Virus record (IMG/VR): IMGVR_UViG_3300046028_002710
Span: 1 to 42,190 of that record
Length of the DNA: 42,190 bases
Source: a virus
Direction: 5' to 3' (one strand)
The translations under genes and the position numbers were made by a program. The notes under the pieces were generated by a model. That model was not told the origin of the DNA. It ran no database searches and saw nothing but the letters and a program-made list of their open reading frames with translations. Positions within the stretch are counted from its first letter, which is position 1. Each line of letters opens with the position of its first letter. Of this stretch, positions 8,558 to 15,007 are shown one piece after another.

Positions 8558-10132
8558 TTAGAATGGTGAGTTATCTTCTTGCACTTGGGCCGCCCCATAC
8601 TCTTGTGCTTCAATGATATTAGAGGAAATTAACTGGTGCCCGTAAAGTTCTATTACTTTGGGCGCATAAGTTAATAAGTCGAGAATACCATCAGTGTTAT
8701 CCCTGCGCATTGGGTTGAATTGAGTAATCTGCAGGTGTGCCGCTGGAACACAATCTGGATGGATCCAAGTTTCTCCTTTAAGTAACTGGAGAAACATTGC
8801 AAGAATTCTAGAGTTCTTAGATGATACACCTGAGTATACTTCAACAGGCTCAATGCCTTGAATACCTTGTTGTGCACATATAAAATTAAACCAGTAGAGT
8901 AGAGAGTATTGAAAAGCATTTGACTCGATCGCAATGATTTGTACCTGATTGGCAAAACAGAGTTTAAGGGCTTCACGTATTGTATCACCTGGGGAGAATC
9001 TGCCCTCAATGAGTTTCCTAAGAACTGGATAACCATTGTGCACCTCGAAATAGCCAATGGAAACTGCGTCAGAGTTGATTTTATCGTTAGATGGATCAAT
9101 TACTAGAAACTTGGCTCCTGGAATGTCATTATCTTGATAGGGATACTGAGGGATTTTAGATATATCAATTGCTGAATTGGCCGAAGCATTCTCATCATTA
9201 AGAACTTCAGAGTAAAAGATCTCTGGGTGGCCTGAAGCTAGATCGTTTTGAAACTCTTTGTGTAATTGTGCGATTGGTTGCAATTCTTCCCACAGAGAAG
9301 TTCCATCGGCAAGTATTCCACCAGCAATAAACTTAACCCAGTTGGGATTAGTTTTCAAATGGCGCAAAATACTCCACTTAGTGGGATACATATTACCAAT
9401 GAAGATGAATAAACAGCCTTCTGGAGACTTTGCTTTCATAGCAGTTCCATACATCTCTCTTTCGAGAGCATCTGAGACTACTTGAGATTCGGCCATTGAT
9501 CTAGATTGAATGTCGTCAAAGATCATTACATCTGGGCGCGCGTTTTTCAAGTTAATCCCACGAATTGTCTCAATTGTTCCAGCTAGAATAGTTATATTTC
9601 TGCCTCTGAATCCAAATTTCTTGAGGACTTGTTGATCTGTTTCAACTCCAGTTTTCCAATCTCCAAAAACTTTCCCAATATTAGGTTCAGATAACATATC
9701 CATTACGTCAGATACAATGTTAACTGCTTTTGCTGTGTTCTCTGCTGTTACTGCAATGAATTTCCTGGATGTGAAAAGGATGCAATAGAGAAGAAATAGT
9801 TTCATTAGAGAAGTTTTAGCAAAACCTCGGGGTAGCCCCAGTGCAAGTTGAGAGAAATCCCGCTTTTTGTGTACATAAGTTAAGAGCCATTGCCATACTG
9901 AGAGATAGACTGGAGGAAATAGGTATTTGAATGTCTCTGGAGTTGCCAATGCAGCTAGGAAATCTAAAGAATTTTTAGCAGACTCTTGTACTTGATCTAT
10001 TTGAAATGCAGTTTCCCTCAGTTCTTGTGGTTCAGAAACTGTTTGGGGAGGTGGCGTGGGTGAGTCTTGCACCTTTGTAAATGCAACTTCAGTTGAATGA
10101 TCTAAACCAAGTTTATCGTAAAGATTAGACAT
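8558..10132 (-). CDS. terL: Terminase large subunit
   Basis: This 524-residue packaging motor has a Walker A-like GLPRGFAKT (about residues 99-107), a Walker B segment VMIFDD (about 202-207), and a C-terminal RNase H-like nuclease part starting at FLVIDPSNDKINSDAVSIGY with a second acidic strand IIAIESN. It would cut and pump genome DNA through the portal. Length is normal for the family. No Shine-Dalgarno is visible before the ATG at 10132; the small-terminase-like gene stops 8 bases upstream and a second overlapping frame stops inside this start, so translation is probably coupled. The packaging strategy cannot be read from the gene alone. Confidence 0.9.
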   Translation of the reverse strand: MSNLYDKLGLDHSTEVAFTKVQDSPTPPPQTVSEPQELRETAFQIDQVQESAKNSLDFLAALATPETFKYLFPPVYLSVWQWLLTYVHKKRDFSQLALGLPRGFAKTSLMKLFLLYCILFTSRKFIAVTAENTAKAVNIVSDVMDMLSEPNIGKVFGDWKTGVETDQQVLKKFGFRGRNITILAGTIETIRGINLKNARPDVMIFDDIQSRSMAESQVVSDALEREMYGTAMKAKSPEGCLFIFIGNMYPTKWSILRHLKTNPNWVKFIAGGILADGTSLWEELQPIAQLHKEFQNDLASGHPEIFYSEVLNDENASANSAIDISKIPQYPYQDNDIPGAKFLVIDPSNDKINSDAVSIGYFEVHNGYPVLRKLIEGRFSPGDTIREALKLCFANQVQIIAIESNAFQYSLLYWFNFICAQQGIQGIEPVEVYSGVSSKNSRILAMFLQLLKGETWIHPDCVPAAHLQITQFNPMRRDNTDGILDLLTYAPKVIELYGHQLISSNIIEAQEYGAAQVQEDNSPF

Positions 10133-10304
10133 TGCACAAACTAGCTCGCACTGCCGTTAGAGACACAACTGTCGTGGTCGAGACTCTGTTCCGAGTTAGA
10201 GACTGGGAGAGAGACTGCAATATTCTCTGCGCCGCTTGCTTGTTCATATCCAATTGCTTTTGCTTCTGCTGTTGCTGATACAGCTCCTTTTCTGTCTGAG
10301 ACAT
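10125..10304 (-). CDS. Possible 59-residue gene overlapping the terS-like 3' end
   Basis: In another frame inside the end of the small-terminase-like gene, an ATG at 10304 is preceded by a strong GGAGG 6 bases upstream. It opens a Gln/Lys-rich frame (MSQTEKELYQQQQKQKQLDM) that ends by overlapping the large-terminase ATG (ATGTCTAA). For it: the ribosome site and the coupling geometry. Against it: the other frame here uses the A/T-ending codons typical of this genome, while this one uses many G-ending codons. Confidence 0.3.
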   Translation of the reverse strand: MSQTEKELYQQQQKQKQLDMNKQAAQRILQSLSQSLTRNRVSTTTVVSLTAVRASLCNV

Positions 10305-10803
10305 TTCTGGCCTCCATTTCCTGAGAATGTTTAAGTAGTTGCCCTGATTGTATAGTGATAAGAGATTGTTGTCCAACTTGAATTACCTGATTGTGTATGT
10401 TTGACTGAAATTTTTCTAAAATAATTTGTGGGATATTGAGTTGAATAATTGTTTGTTTTTGAGTTAGTGATTCTGGCGCAGTTTGGCCTCGCCGTTTCGC
10501 TGCATTTAATACTGAGAAAGACTTAAGAATCTCCATTGGCCTAGTCATGAATGGCATTGTGTCACCCAATTTCTGTAGCAATGCATCCTCTAATGAGTCA
10601 ATCTTAGTATCTCGCTCATTGTGTTTAGATAGAGATTCAAACTTTTTCTCGACAACACGAGAGGCAAAAGAGTCATCTGAGAGCAATTGGGAGATTCTAG
10701 ATATATCTACACCAAGTGCATTGGCAACTGCTGTGGGAGGAACACCTTGCCCTAATAGGGTCAGTGCGCGTTCTTCTGTTGTTGTTGTTGTGGAAGTTGC
10801 CAT
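10141..10803 (-). CDS. Terminase small subunit-like DNA-binding protein
   Basis: This 220-residue protein is the first gene of the leftward late unit and lies just upstream of the large terminase. Residues about 10-45 (ALTLLGQGVPPTAVANALGV, then SRISQLLSDDSFASRV) form a helix-turn-helix as in small terminases. A helical region with LEDALLQKLGDTM follows, then a polar low-complexity tail. I place the start at the ATG at 10803 (MATSTTTTTEER); a TTG at 10854 would add 17 residues. The start has no clear Shine-Dalgarno. It would recognise phage DNA and load the large subunit (inference from HTH plus position). Confidence 0.65.
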   Translation of the reverse strand: MATSTTTTTEERALTLLGQGVPPTAVANALGVDISRISQLLSDDSFASRVVEKKFESLSKHNERDTKIDSLEDALLQKLGDTMPFMTRPMEILKSFSVLNAAKRRGQTAPESLTQKQTIIQLNIPQIILEKFQSNIHNQVIQVGQQSLITIQSGQLLKHSQEMEARNVSDRKGAVSATAEAKAIGYEQASGAENIAVSLPVSNSEQSLDHDSCVSNGSAS

Positions 10804-10949
10804 AGGAATGTTCTGAGATTGGGGGAGGTGGGTGCAGTGGATTAATATTACCAAAGTGAGTTAGTTTGGGTGGGTGGGGAGAATTGATTTCTCTGTTGTG
10901 TTGTGGGATGTGTGTTTGAAAAAATTTAGTAAAATATTTATGCCTCTAT

Positions 10950-10977
10950 AGTATACACAGCGCGCGCAGGGATAAAA
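10950..10977 (-). promoter_or_regulatory. Candidate sigma70-type promoter for the leftward unit
   Basis: On the minus strand, TTTTAT (10972-10977) and TATACT (10950-10955) are 16 bases apart, a near-consensus -10 with a weak -35. It points at the small-terminase-like gene about 150 bases downstream. Confidence 0.35.
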
Positions 10978-11000
10978 AGGCCTTACCCCTCCCCACAGAA

Positions 11001-11060
11001 GATTAGATTGCACATGATTAGATTGTGCGCAATAGAATTGTGGGTGATAGAATTGCACAC
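11001..11060. repeat. Four tandem 15-bp units
   Basis: Four head-to-tail units: GATTAGATTGCACAT, GATTAGATTGTGCGC, AATAGAATTGTGGGT and GATAGAATTGCACAC. The shared core is (A/T)AGA(A/T)TTG followed by CACA-like or GTG-like ends. A 15-bp period in a control region suggests binding sites for a repressor, activator or initiator protein. Confidence 0.75.
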
Positions 11061-11111
11061 AACTTAATATGGGTGTGAGTGCTAACTAACATTGTGAGAA
11101 TTTGGTATGAT

Positions 11112-11166
11112 GTGACAATGTGACATAAATGTAATATGACAAAAATGATGTGACATAAATTGTCAC
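11112..11166. promoter_or_regulatory. GTGACA operator-like sites
   Basis: GTGACA occurs at 11112-11117, 11120-11125 and 11150-11155. The last pairs with TGTCAC at 11161-11166 to give a perfect palindrome with a 5-base centre (GTGACA-TAAAT-TGTCAC). GTGACATAAAT is repeated exactly at 11120-11130 and 11150-11160. This looks like a dimeric transcription-factor operator with extra half-sites. Confidence 0.55.
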
Positions 11167-11175
11167 AAGCAAAAT

Positions 11176-11301
11176 CCGTGCCAACCTTGTGATTTTTAGC
11201 TTATTGAATGTTATATATTAGAGCTAGTTTGAGCTAGTTTGAGCGTGTATGGGACAATATTGGGTGTGAAATAGTTGGTCAATCTTGTGAAGTTGGCACG
11301 G
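11176..11301. repeat. 10-bp inverted repeat flanking the early leader region
   Basis: CCGTGCCAAC (11176-11185) and its exact complement GTTGGCACGG (11292-11301) lie about 106 bases apart. CTTGTGA stands next to each arm in the same orientation. The right arm contains the candidate early -35 (TTGGCA), so a protein bound to both arms could loop over the early promoter. Confidence 0.5.
11221..11244. repeat. 10-bp tandem repeat
   Basis: GAGCTAGTTT is present twice in tandem, followed by a third partial copy GAGC. It lies between the arms of the 10-bp inverted repeat, about 70 bases before the candidate early promoter. Confidence 0.6.
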
Positions 11302-11319
11302 CGCTTGCAAGTATATAAG
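11293..11319 (+). promoter_or_regulatory. Candidate early promoter
   Basis: TTGGCA (11293-11298) and TATAAG (11314-11319) are 15 bases apart, upstream of the first rightward gene. The spacing is slightly short. The -35 overlaps one arm of the CCGTGCCAAC inverted repeat, which would let a bound protein block it. Confidence 0.4.
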
Positions 11320-11356
11320 CATCACCAACCCTGCGACAATGAAAGAGAAACCAAAA

Positions 11357-11581
11357 ATGACAACAACATTTAAACAGTTAGAAGATGGAACAACCCAAAC
11401 AACAATGGGCGCTGTAACTAATGGCGAATATTTCAAGCGTAAAGCAGATTCCAAAATTGTGTGGATTCGTGGTGCATATGACCATTCCAGCAAAAAGTAT
11501 GAGTGTTCAAAAGCAGATGACTTTAATGCATCTATGTTAATAGCAGGTGATAAGGTAGTGTATATAGGATTTACTTATTGA
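11357..11581 (+). CDS. Small early protein, unknown function
   Basis: This is the first gene of the rightward unit. From the ATG at 11357 it encodes 74 residues (MTTTFKQLEDGTTQTTMGAV); an ATG at 11339 would add MKEKPK but has no ribosome site and would start very close to the candidate transcript start. The body GEYFKRKADSKIVWIRGAYD with a single Cys and a beta-rich end (GDKVVYIGFTY) looks like a compact all-beta domain. I recognise no function. Its position suggests an immediate-early host-takeover or regulatory protein (inference). Confidence 0.6.
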   Translation: MTTTFKQLEDGTTQTTMGAVTNGEYFKRKADSKIVWIRGAYDHSSKKYECSKADDFNASMLIAGDKVVYIGFTY

Positions 11582-11605
11582 ATTCAAACAACATAGAATG
11601 CATGG

Positions 11606-11654
11606 TCTGGCATTCTGGCTGCTGTGACACAATGCCAGAATGCCAGAATGCCAG
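11606..11654. repeat. Strong hairpin of 8-bp TTCTGGCA repeats
   Basis: TCTGGCATTCTGGC (11606-11619) is an exact inverted copy of GCCAGAATGCCAGA (11634-11647), with a 14-base loop. A second overlapping copy of the right arm at 11642-11654 gives an alternative pairing register. Nine G follow directly, so it is not an ordinary intrinsic terminator. Confidence 0.75.
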
Positions 11655-11962
11655 AGGGGGGGGGAACGGGTGTTTAGGTGTGGTGTAAATACAACACTAT
11701 ACACTTAGCACTAATTCCCCCACTAATACTAGTTCCTTATCTATAGGGGATTAATATTAGTGTATGTATAAGGGATATATAAGGGTATATATAAGGTATA
11801 TAGATATATAGTATTAGTACCCTTATGTTTTATTGTTTAAATTTTGACAGGGGTAAACTCTATGCTAAGAAAGCTTATGTTATCTACTCTCTCACTCTCT
11901 CACACATCTATATTAGGTGACATGCATCTTAGGGCGCCGTGCCTATTGACACACCATACGGG

Positions 11963-11979
11963 TTCTGGCATTCTGGCAT
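11963..11979. repeat. Distant copy of the TTCTGGCA tandem
   Basis: TTCTGGCATTCTGGCAT repeats the left arm of the 11606 hairpin in the same orientation about 350 bases away, so the two repeat clusters bracket the A+T-rich core. Confidence 0.7.
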
Positions 11980-12102
11980 ATTGGCTGGCGTGCCAAATCG
12001 ACAGACCAGACAACAATTTTATATTTTCTTATGAGTTTCAAAAGAGCTCATAAATCAAGTGTAATCTAATCTCCCGAATCATTAACCTAAAAGGAAATTT
12101 CT

Positions 12103-12753
12103 ATGTCTACAATCTCCAATATCCACACTGCAACAATCTATGATGCCAAAAACTCTAAACCGTTTACAGGACAGAGATTAGTCAAAACAATCGCGAAAGC
12201 TGACAAGTTTGGGAATTATGGTCAACACTTGCAGCAAACAATGTGCACCTCTATTCCAGTTTTAACAGGGAATGATTTAACTGTTTATATGGAAACTAAT
12301 GATAAATTGGATAAACATATAATTGGTTTCTTATTTGATAAACAATCGGAAATGATAGCAGCACGGATCAAGTCAGGAATTAAAACTGTAACAACTGAAG
12401 AGCTTGATATTGGATCAATTGTTGCATTTCTTGAGGCAGTTGGAGACTCAGACAAATGGGACACAGCGCGAGTTACATCATGGTTTAATGATAATCTTGC
12501 GGAACACTTGGGGGTCAAATTGTTGGAGTTAGGAATTGAAGAGGATCAAATGGAAAAACGTCTTGCTAAAGCATCCGTTCGTTTTTCAGAATCATTCGGA
12601 ACAAAAGCCGCAATTGGCAAGACATTGGCAATAGAACTGCAAAAAATCCTGAATTTTGCACCAGACAAGCAAGACCCACAAACTATGAAATTCCAAGCTA
12701 AGATAGATAAAGCATTAGAAGAGAAATCATTGGAAGATGCATTAGGGTTTTAA
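12103..12753 (+). CDS. Unknown early protein, possible paralogue of the 16892 gene product
   Basis: This 216-residue protein starts at a well-supported ATG (AAAAGGAAATTTCT just upstream). It has a beta-rich N-terminus (TATIYDAKNSKPFTGQRLVK), a middle with IGSIVAFLEAVGDSDKW, and a helical C-terminal third (IGKTLAIELQKILNF) ending EKSLEDALGF. The 214-residue protein at 16892-17536 has a comparable layout and ends EESLEDNLGL, so the two may be paralogues. The acidic stretch with a final hydrophobic residue recalls the protein-docking tips of single-stranded-DNA-binding proteins. A DNA-associated role is inference; no domain is recognised. Confidence 0.65.
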   Translation: MSTISNIHTATIYDAKNSKPFTGQRLVKTIAKADKFGNYGQHLQQTMCTSIPVLTGNDLTVYMETNDKLDKHIIGFLFDKQSEMIAARIKSGIKTVTTEELDIGSIVAFLEAVGDSDKWDTARVTSWFNDNLAEHLGVKLLELGIEEDQMEKRLAKASVRFSESFGTKAAIGKTLAIELQKILNFAPDKQDPQTMKFQAKIDKALEEKSLEDALGF

Positions 12754-12817
12754 ACAGTTCTGATTCCCGATAATAACTCATAAGAAATTGTGGGTTATTG
12801 TAGGTAATCTCACCTAA

Positions 12818-12826
12818 CCCCCCCCC
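12818..12826. repeat. Run of nine C in the spacer before the 39-residue gene
   Basis: The spacer 12754-12866 contains AATAAC...GTTATT inverted words and then nine C in a row, striking in A+T-rich DNA. Comparable tracts lie at 11656-11664 (nine G) and 17623-17630 (eight C). Confidence 0.7.
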
Positions 12827-12866
12827 AAATCTTAACTCTCACATTAATTGTAAAAAGGAAATTTAT

Positions 12867-12986
12867 ATGTCAGCCTCACAAATGCAATATTTATATAATG
12901 TGCATTGCGCTAAAATGCGTGCACAAGGTATTCAAAATCTAACTTACCCTAGGTTTGTAGAGATTTTGAATGGTTTAGGTTTCTAA
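12867..12986 (+). CDS. 39-residue small early protein
   Basis: A short frame, MSASQMQYLYNVHCAKMRAQ through ILNGLGF, starts behind AAAAAGGAAATTTAT, nearly identical to the ribosome site of the 12103 gene. That duplicated leader and a protein-like composition (amphipathic, aromatic and basic residues) support a real gene despite its size. The last three residues, LGF, match the tip of the 216-residue protein. Function is unknown. Confidence 0.55.
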   Translation: MSASQMQYLYNVHCAKMRAQGIQNLTYPRFVEILNGLGF

Positions 12987-13014
12987 TTCACCAATTCACC
13001 AATTCACCAATTCA
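12985..13014. repeat. Tandem AATTCACC repeat
   Basis: Three perfect 8-bp AATTCACC units plus AATTCA run from the stop codon of the 39-residue gene to just before the ribosome site (AGGAGA) of the next gene. Copy number is a likely site of replication slippage. Confidence 0.85.
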
Positions 13015-13032
13015 TATCAGGAGATAAAACAA

Positions 13033-13284
13033 ATGTCATTCTATAAAATTGCACAGGATTATTTCAATTCCCCCAAACAATGTAAACTCCCACAAGATTT
13101 TAAATCAACAACTGATATGCTATCAGGAATTAACATTCATTCATTCTCTCAGCCTAATGAATGTTTCTATCCTCCACACTCAGCATTAGAAACATTAAAC
13201 AAACCTGAGACAATAGAACATTTCACAATGTTTCTATTATTTTCTTCAATCGCTCTCAGTGAAACAGAATGGGAGCAGAAATAA
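13033..13284 (+). CDS. Hypothetical early protein
   Basis: This 83-residue protein (MSFYKIAQDYFNSPKQCKLP) has a good AGGAGA ribosome site 9 bases upstream. It is moderately hydrophobic near its end (FTMFLLFSSIALSETEWEQK), perhaps one short buried helix, but there is no clear membrane segment or signal peptide. No family is recognised. Its stop lies one base before the ATG of the next gene, so the two are probably translated together. Confidence 0.6.
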   Translation: MSFYKIAQDYFNSPKQCKLPQDFKSTTDMLSGINIHSFSQPNECFYPPHSALETLNKPETIEHFTMFLLFSSIALSETEWEQK

Positions 13285-13285
13285 A

Positions 13286-13546
13286 ATGGCACACGCATTA
13301 GACCACATGTCTCAAAAAGATATTTCTAAATTACGTAAATCTCCATCTACAATGAACCCAAAATCTCACGCCACAACTTATGAACCCCACGCAAAAACAC
13401 TGGTTTCTAATTTCTTATCTTCTAATCCTAATTGGAGTCTTGATTCTTTATACGATTATTGTATGCGGCAATACGCTGATTACGGTGTTTCCAATTCAAT
13501 AATCTCTCAGTGTGTTAAAGAATATATAGAAGCTAAGATACATTAA
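13286..13546 (+). CDS. Hypothetical early protein
   Basis: This 86-residue protein starts at the ATG at 13286 (MAHALDHMSQKDISKLRKSP), with GGGAG about 11 bases upstream. An upstream ATG at 13259 lies inside the previous gene and is less likely. The N-terminal third is basic and Ser-rich; the rest is helical with LVSNFLSSNPNWSLDSLYDY and SIISQCVKEYIEAK. It might bind nucleic acid or another protein, but no family is recognised. Confidence 0.6.
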   Translation: MAHALDHMSQKDISKLRKSPSTMNPKSHATTYEPHAKTLVSNFLSSNPNWSLDSLYDYCMRQYADYGVSNSIISQCVKEYIEAKIH

Positions 13547-13581
13547 TCACATCTCACATCTCACATCTCACATCTCACATC
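13547..13581. repeat. Five tandem TCACATC units
   Basis: Five perfect 7-bp units start right after the stop codon at 13546. The last one, with TGTGAG at about 13590-13596, can form a small hairpin before the GGGAG ribosome site of the next gene. The unit is far too short for a CRISPR repeat. Confidence 0.85.
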
Positions 13582-13625
13582 AATCATATGGTGTGAGATT
13601 TACTAGTTTTTCGGGAGAATCTTAA

Positions 13626-13931
13626 ATGTCTGAGTTTAAACATATGACCCACAAATTTCGTCCAGTTCTAACATTAGAACAAATCCACCATATCCTCTCA
13701 ATCATTTCTAAATCAAATGATGATGAAGATGTAAATTTAAACAAATCAATCAAGAAAGTTCTTGTTCCTTTAGTTGCAAAAATAGAAGTTGGTGCAATCA
13801 ATCCAGCTTATAAGTTATCAGAAACTCACGCATTGAAACAAGCTCAGAACTCCGAAAGAATCTTATACGAATCAGGTATGATGAGTCCTGAACAGGAAGC
13901 AAAATACGAAACTGAAATCTTAGGAATGTAG
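13626..13931 (+). CDS. Hypothetical early protein
   Basis: This 101-residue, mainly helical protein has a GGGAG ribosome site 8 bases before the ATG. It shows TLEQIHHILSIISK and a Lys-rich acidic middle (NDDEDVNLNKSIKKV), then SERILYESGMMSPEQEAKYE. No known domain is visible. It lies 8 bases before the 355-residue gene that leads into the helicase, so it may belong to the replication set (inference). Confidence 0.6.
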   Translation: MSEFKHMTHKFRPVLTLEQIHHILSIISKSNDDEDVNLNKSIKKVLVPLVAKIEVGAINPAYKLSETHALKQAQNSERILYESGMMSPEQEAKYETEILGM

Positions 13932-13939
13932 GATTTATC

Positions 13940-15007
13940 ATGGCTAAAATACTTTGCGCATTTTCCAGTGTGGAATTTACTTGTGAACATTTACCTTTTG
14001 CTCTCAGTTCGAGAGAAGTTTCTCACCCTTTATTTCATGTTTCTAAAAAGAAACTTCTAGGTTTAGCAGGACAATGGAGCAATGGCAAATTAACACCGAC
14101 TGAATCTTATCTAACCTATCTCTCACTTCTCCATTCAACTGGACTGATAGAATGGAGAACACCGGCACAATACACTGATAAAACTTCATCTATTGTGGCT
14201 AACAATATGGAACAATTAATCCATATTGTAGGTAAGATAGATGTTATTAAACATCCATCATTTGTTCTACCGCATTTTGCAATCTCACCTGATACTGCTA
14301 ATTTAGAGAACTCATTTAATTGGATTCAAATCTGGAATCAAAACTTTAATGATTGGATTGAAAACATTAAAGATCATTCCAATGACCAAGAACTCCAACG
14401 GCGAGAACTATCTTTACAAAAACTGATTAAAACATCACACAAATCAATTGAAGATTACCCTAAAATCTTAGCTGCATGGGCTGTAACAGCTGGAGACTTT
14501 CCTACTTTTGACATTAAAATCAATGGTGTGAAAATGGAACTAGGAGAGTATTGGGAAACAATCATTATTAAATGCGCGAAAGAAGAAACAGTTTTCCAAG
14601 TACCAGAGAATGATCTAAGAGAATTGATTGAACATTGTGAAGATAACATTGTTGCAGAAGGATCAATCTATGCCAACGCTCTGATGAAATATCTTCGCAA
14701 AGGTGCAGCGATGCAAAAGAATTATCTTGGCCTAGGAGATATTGATCTTGCATCACAAATAGGTACAGCTTATAGAATTCTATCTCCTAAGACAAATGCA
14801 GAAGATGCTAATTTGCAAAATATGATTGACACTGCCCCAGTAAGGGAGCCGATGAAACATATGTATCCTGATCTTATCTCATACATCAAAGCTAAAGGAC
14901 GCTGGACAATTGCACAGAACTACAACAATCTCCAGAAACTGCAAGCTGAAACAAACTCTTTAGGAATTCAAAATGGCAACAATGACAACTCAATCGACAA
15001 TATCTAG
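13940..15007 (+). CDS. Unknown protein preceding the SF1 helicase
   Basis: This 355-residue protein begins MAKILCAFSSVEFTCEHLPF, with AGGA 7-8 bases before the ATG. It is largely helical with many Trp and Asn (FNWIQIWNQNFNDWIENI). There is no Walker motif, zinc cluster or TOPRIM signature. Its last 35 bases overlap the helicase start, so the two products are made together, which makes a helicase loader, accessory factor or very divergent initiation protein plausible. That is inference from position only. Confidence 0.6.
   Translation: MAKILCAFSSVEFTCEHLPFALSSREVSHPLFHVSKKKLLGLAGQWSNGKLTPTESYLTYLSLLHSTGLIEWRTPAQYTDKTSSIVANNMEQLIHIVGKIDVIKHPSFVLPHFAISPDTANLENSFNWIQIWNQNFNDWIENIKDHSNDQELQRRELSLQKLIKTSHKSIEDYPKILAAWAVTAGDFPTFDIKINGVKMELGEYWETIIIKCAKEETVFQVPENDLRELIEHCEDNIVAEGSIYANALMKYLRKGAAMQKNYLGLGDIDLASQIGTAYRILSPKTNAEDANLQNMIDTAPVREPMKHMYPDLISYIKAKGRWTIAQNYNNLQKLQAETNSLGIQNGNNDNSIDNI

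Larger units (their letters stand above)
10804..11338. promoter_or_regulatory. Divergent control region between late and early units
   Basis: No convincing gene lies in these 535 bases. The segment separates the leftward late unit from the rightward early unit and holds a candidate promoter on each strand, four tandem 15-bp units, GTGACA half-sites with one palindrome, a 10-bp direct repeat and a 10-bp inverted repeat, listed separately. An open frame on the minus strand at 10861-11058 is only a translation of the 15-bp repeats. Confidence 0.7.
11582..12102. other. Repeat-rich, A+T-rich spacer; candidate replication origin
   Basis: These 521 bases hold no convincing gene; a 69-codon frame at 11844-12053 lacks a ribosome site and resembles no protein I know. 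The segment has 8-bp repeats TTCTGGCA / TGCCAGAA in both orientations at each side, a run of nine G (11656-11664), and a very A+T-rich core (about 11730-11830) built on variants of AAGGGTATATAT. Inverted iteron-like words around an easily melted core at the head of the early unit are what a phage origin can look like. There is no direct proof. Confidence 0.4.

Noticed and set aside
11844-12053. 69-residue frame inside the A+T-rich candidate origin
   Set aside because: No ribosome site; composition follows local repeats (SLSHTS from CTCTCTCAC-type DNA); no family resemblance.
13547-13581. CRISPR-like array
   Set aside because: The 7-bp TCACATC units are contiguous, with no spacers; it is a simple tandem repeat.
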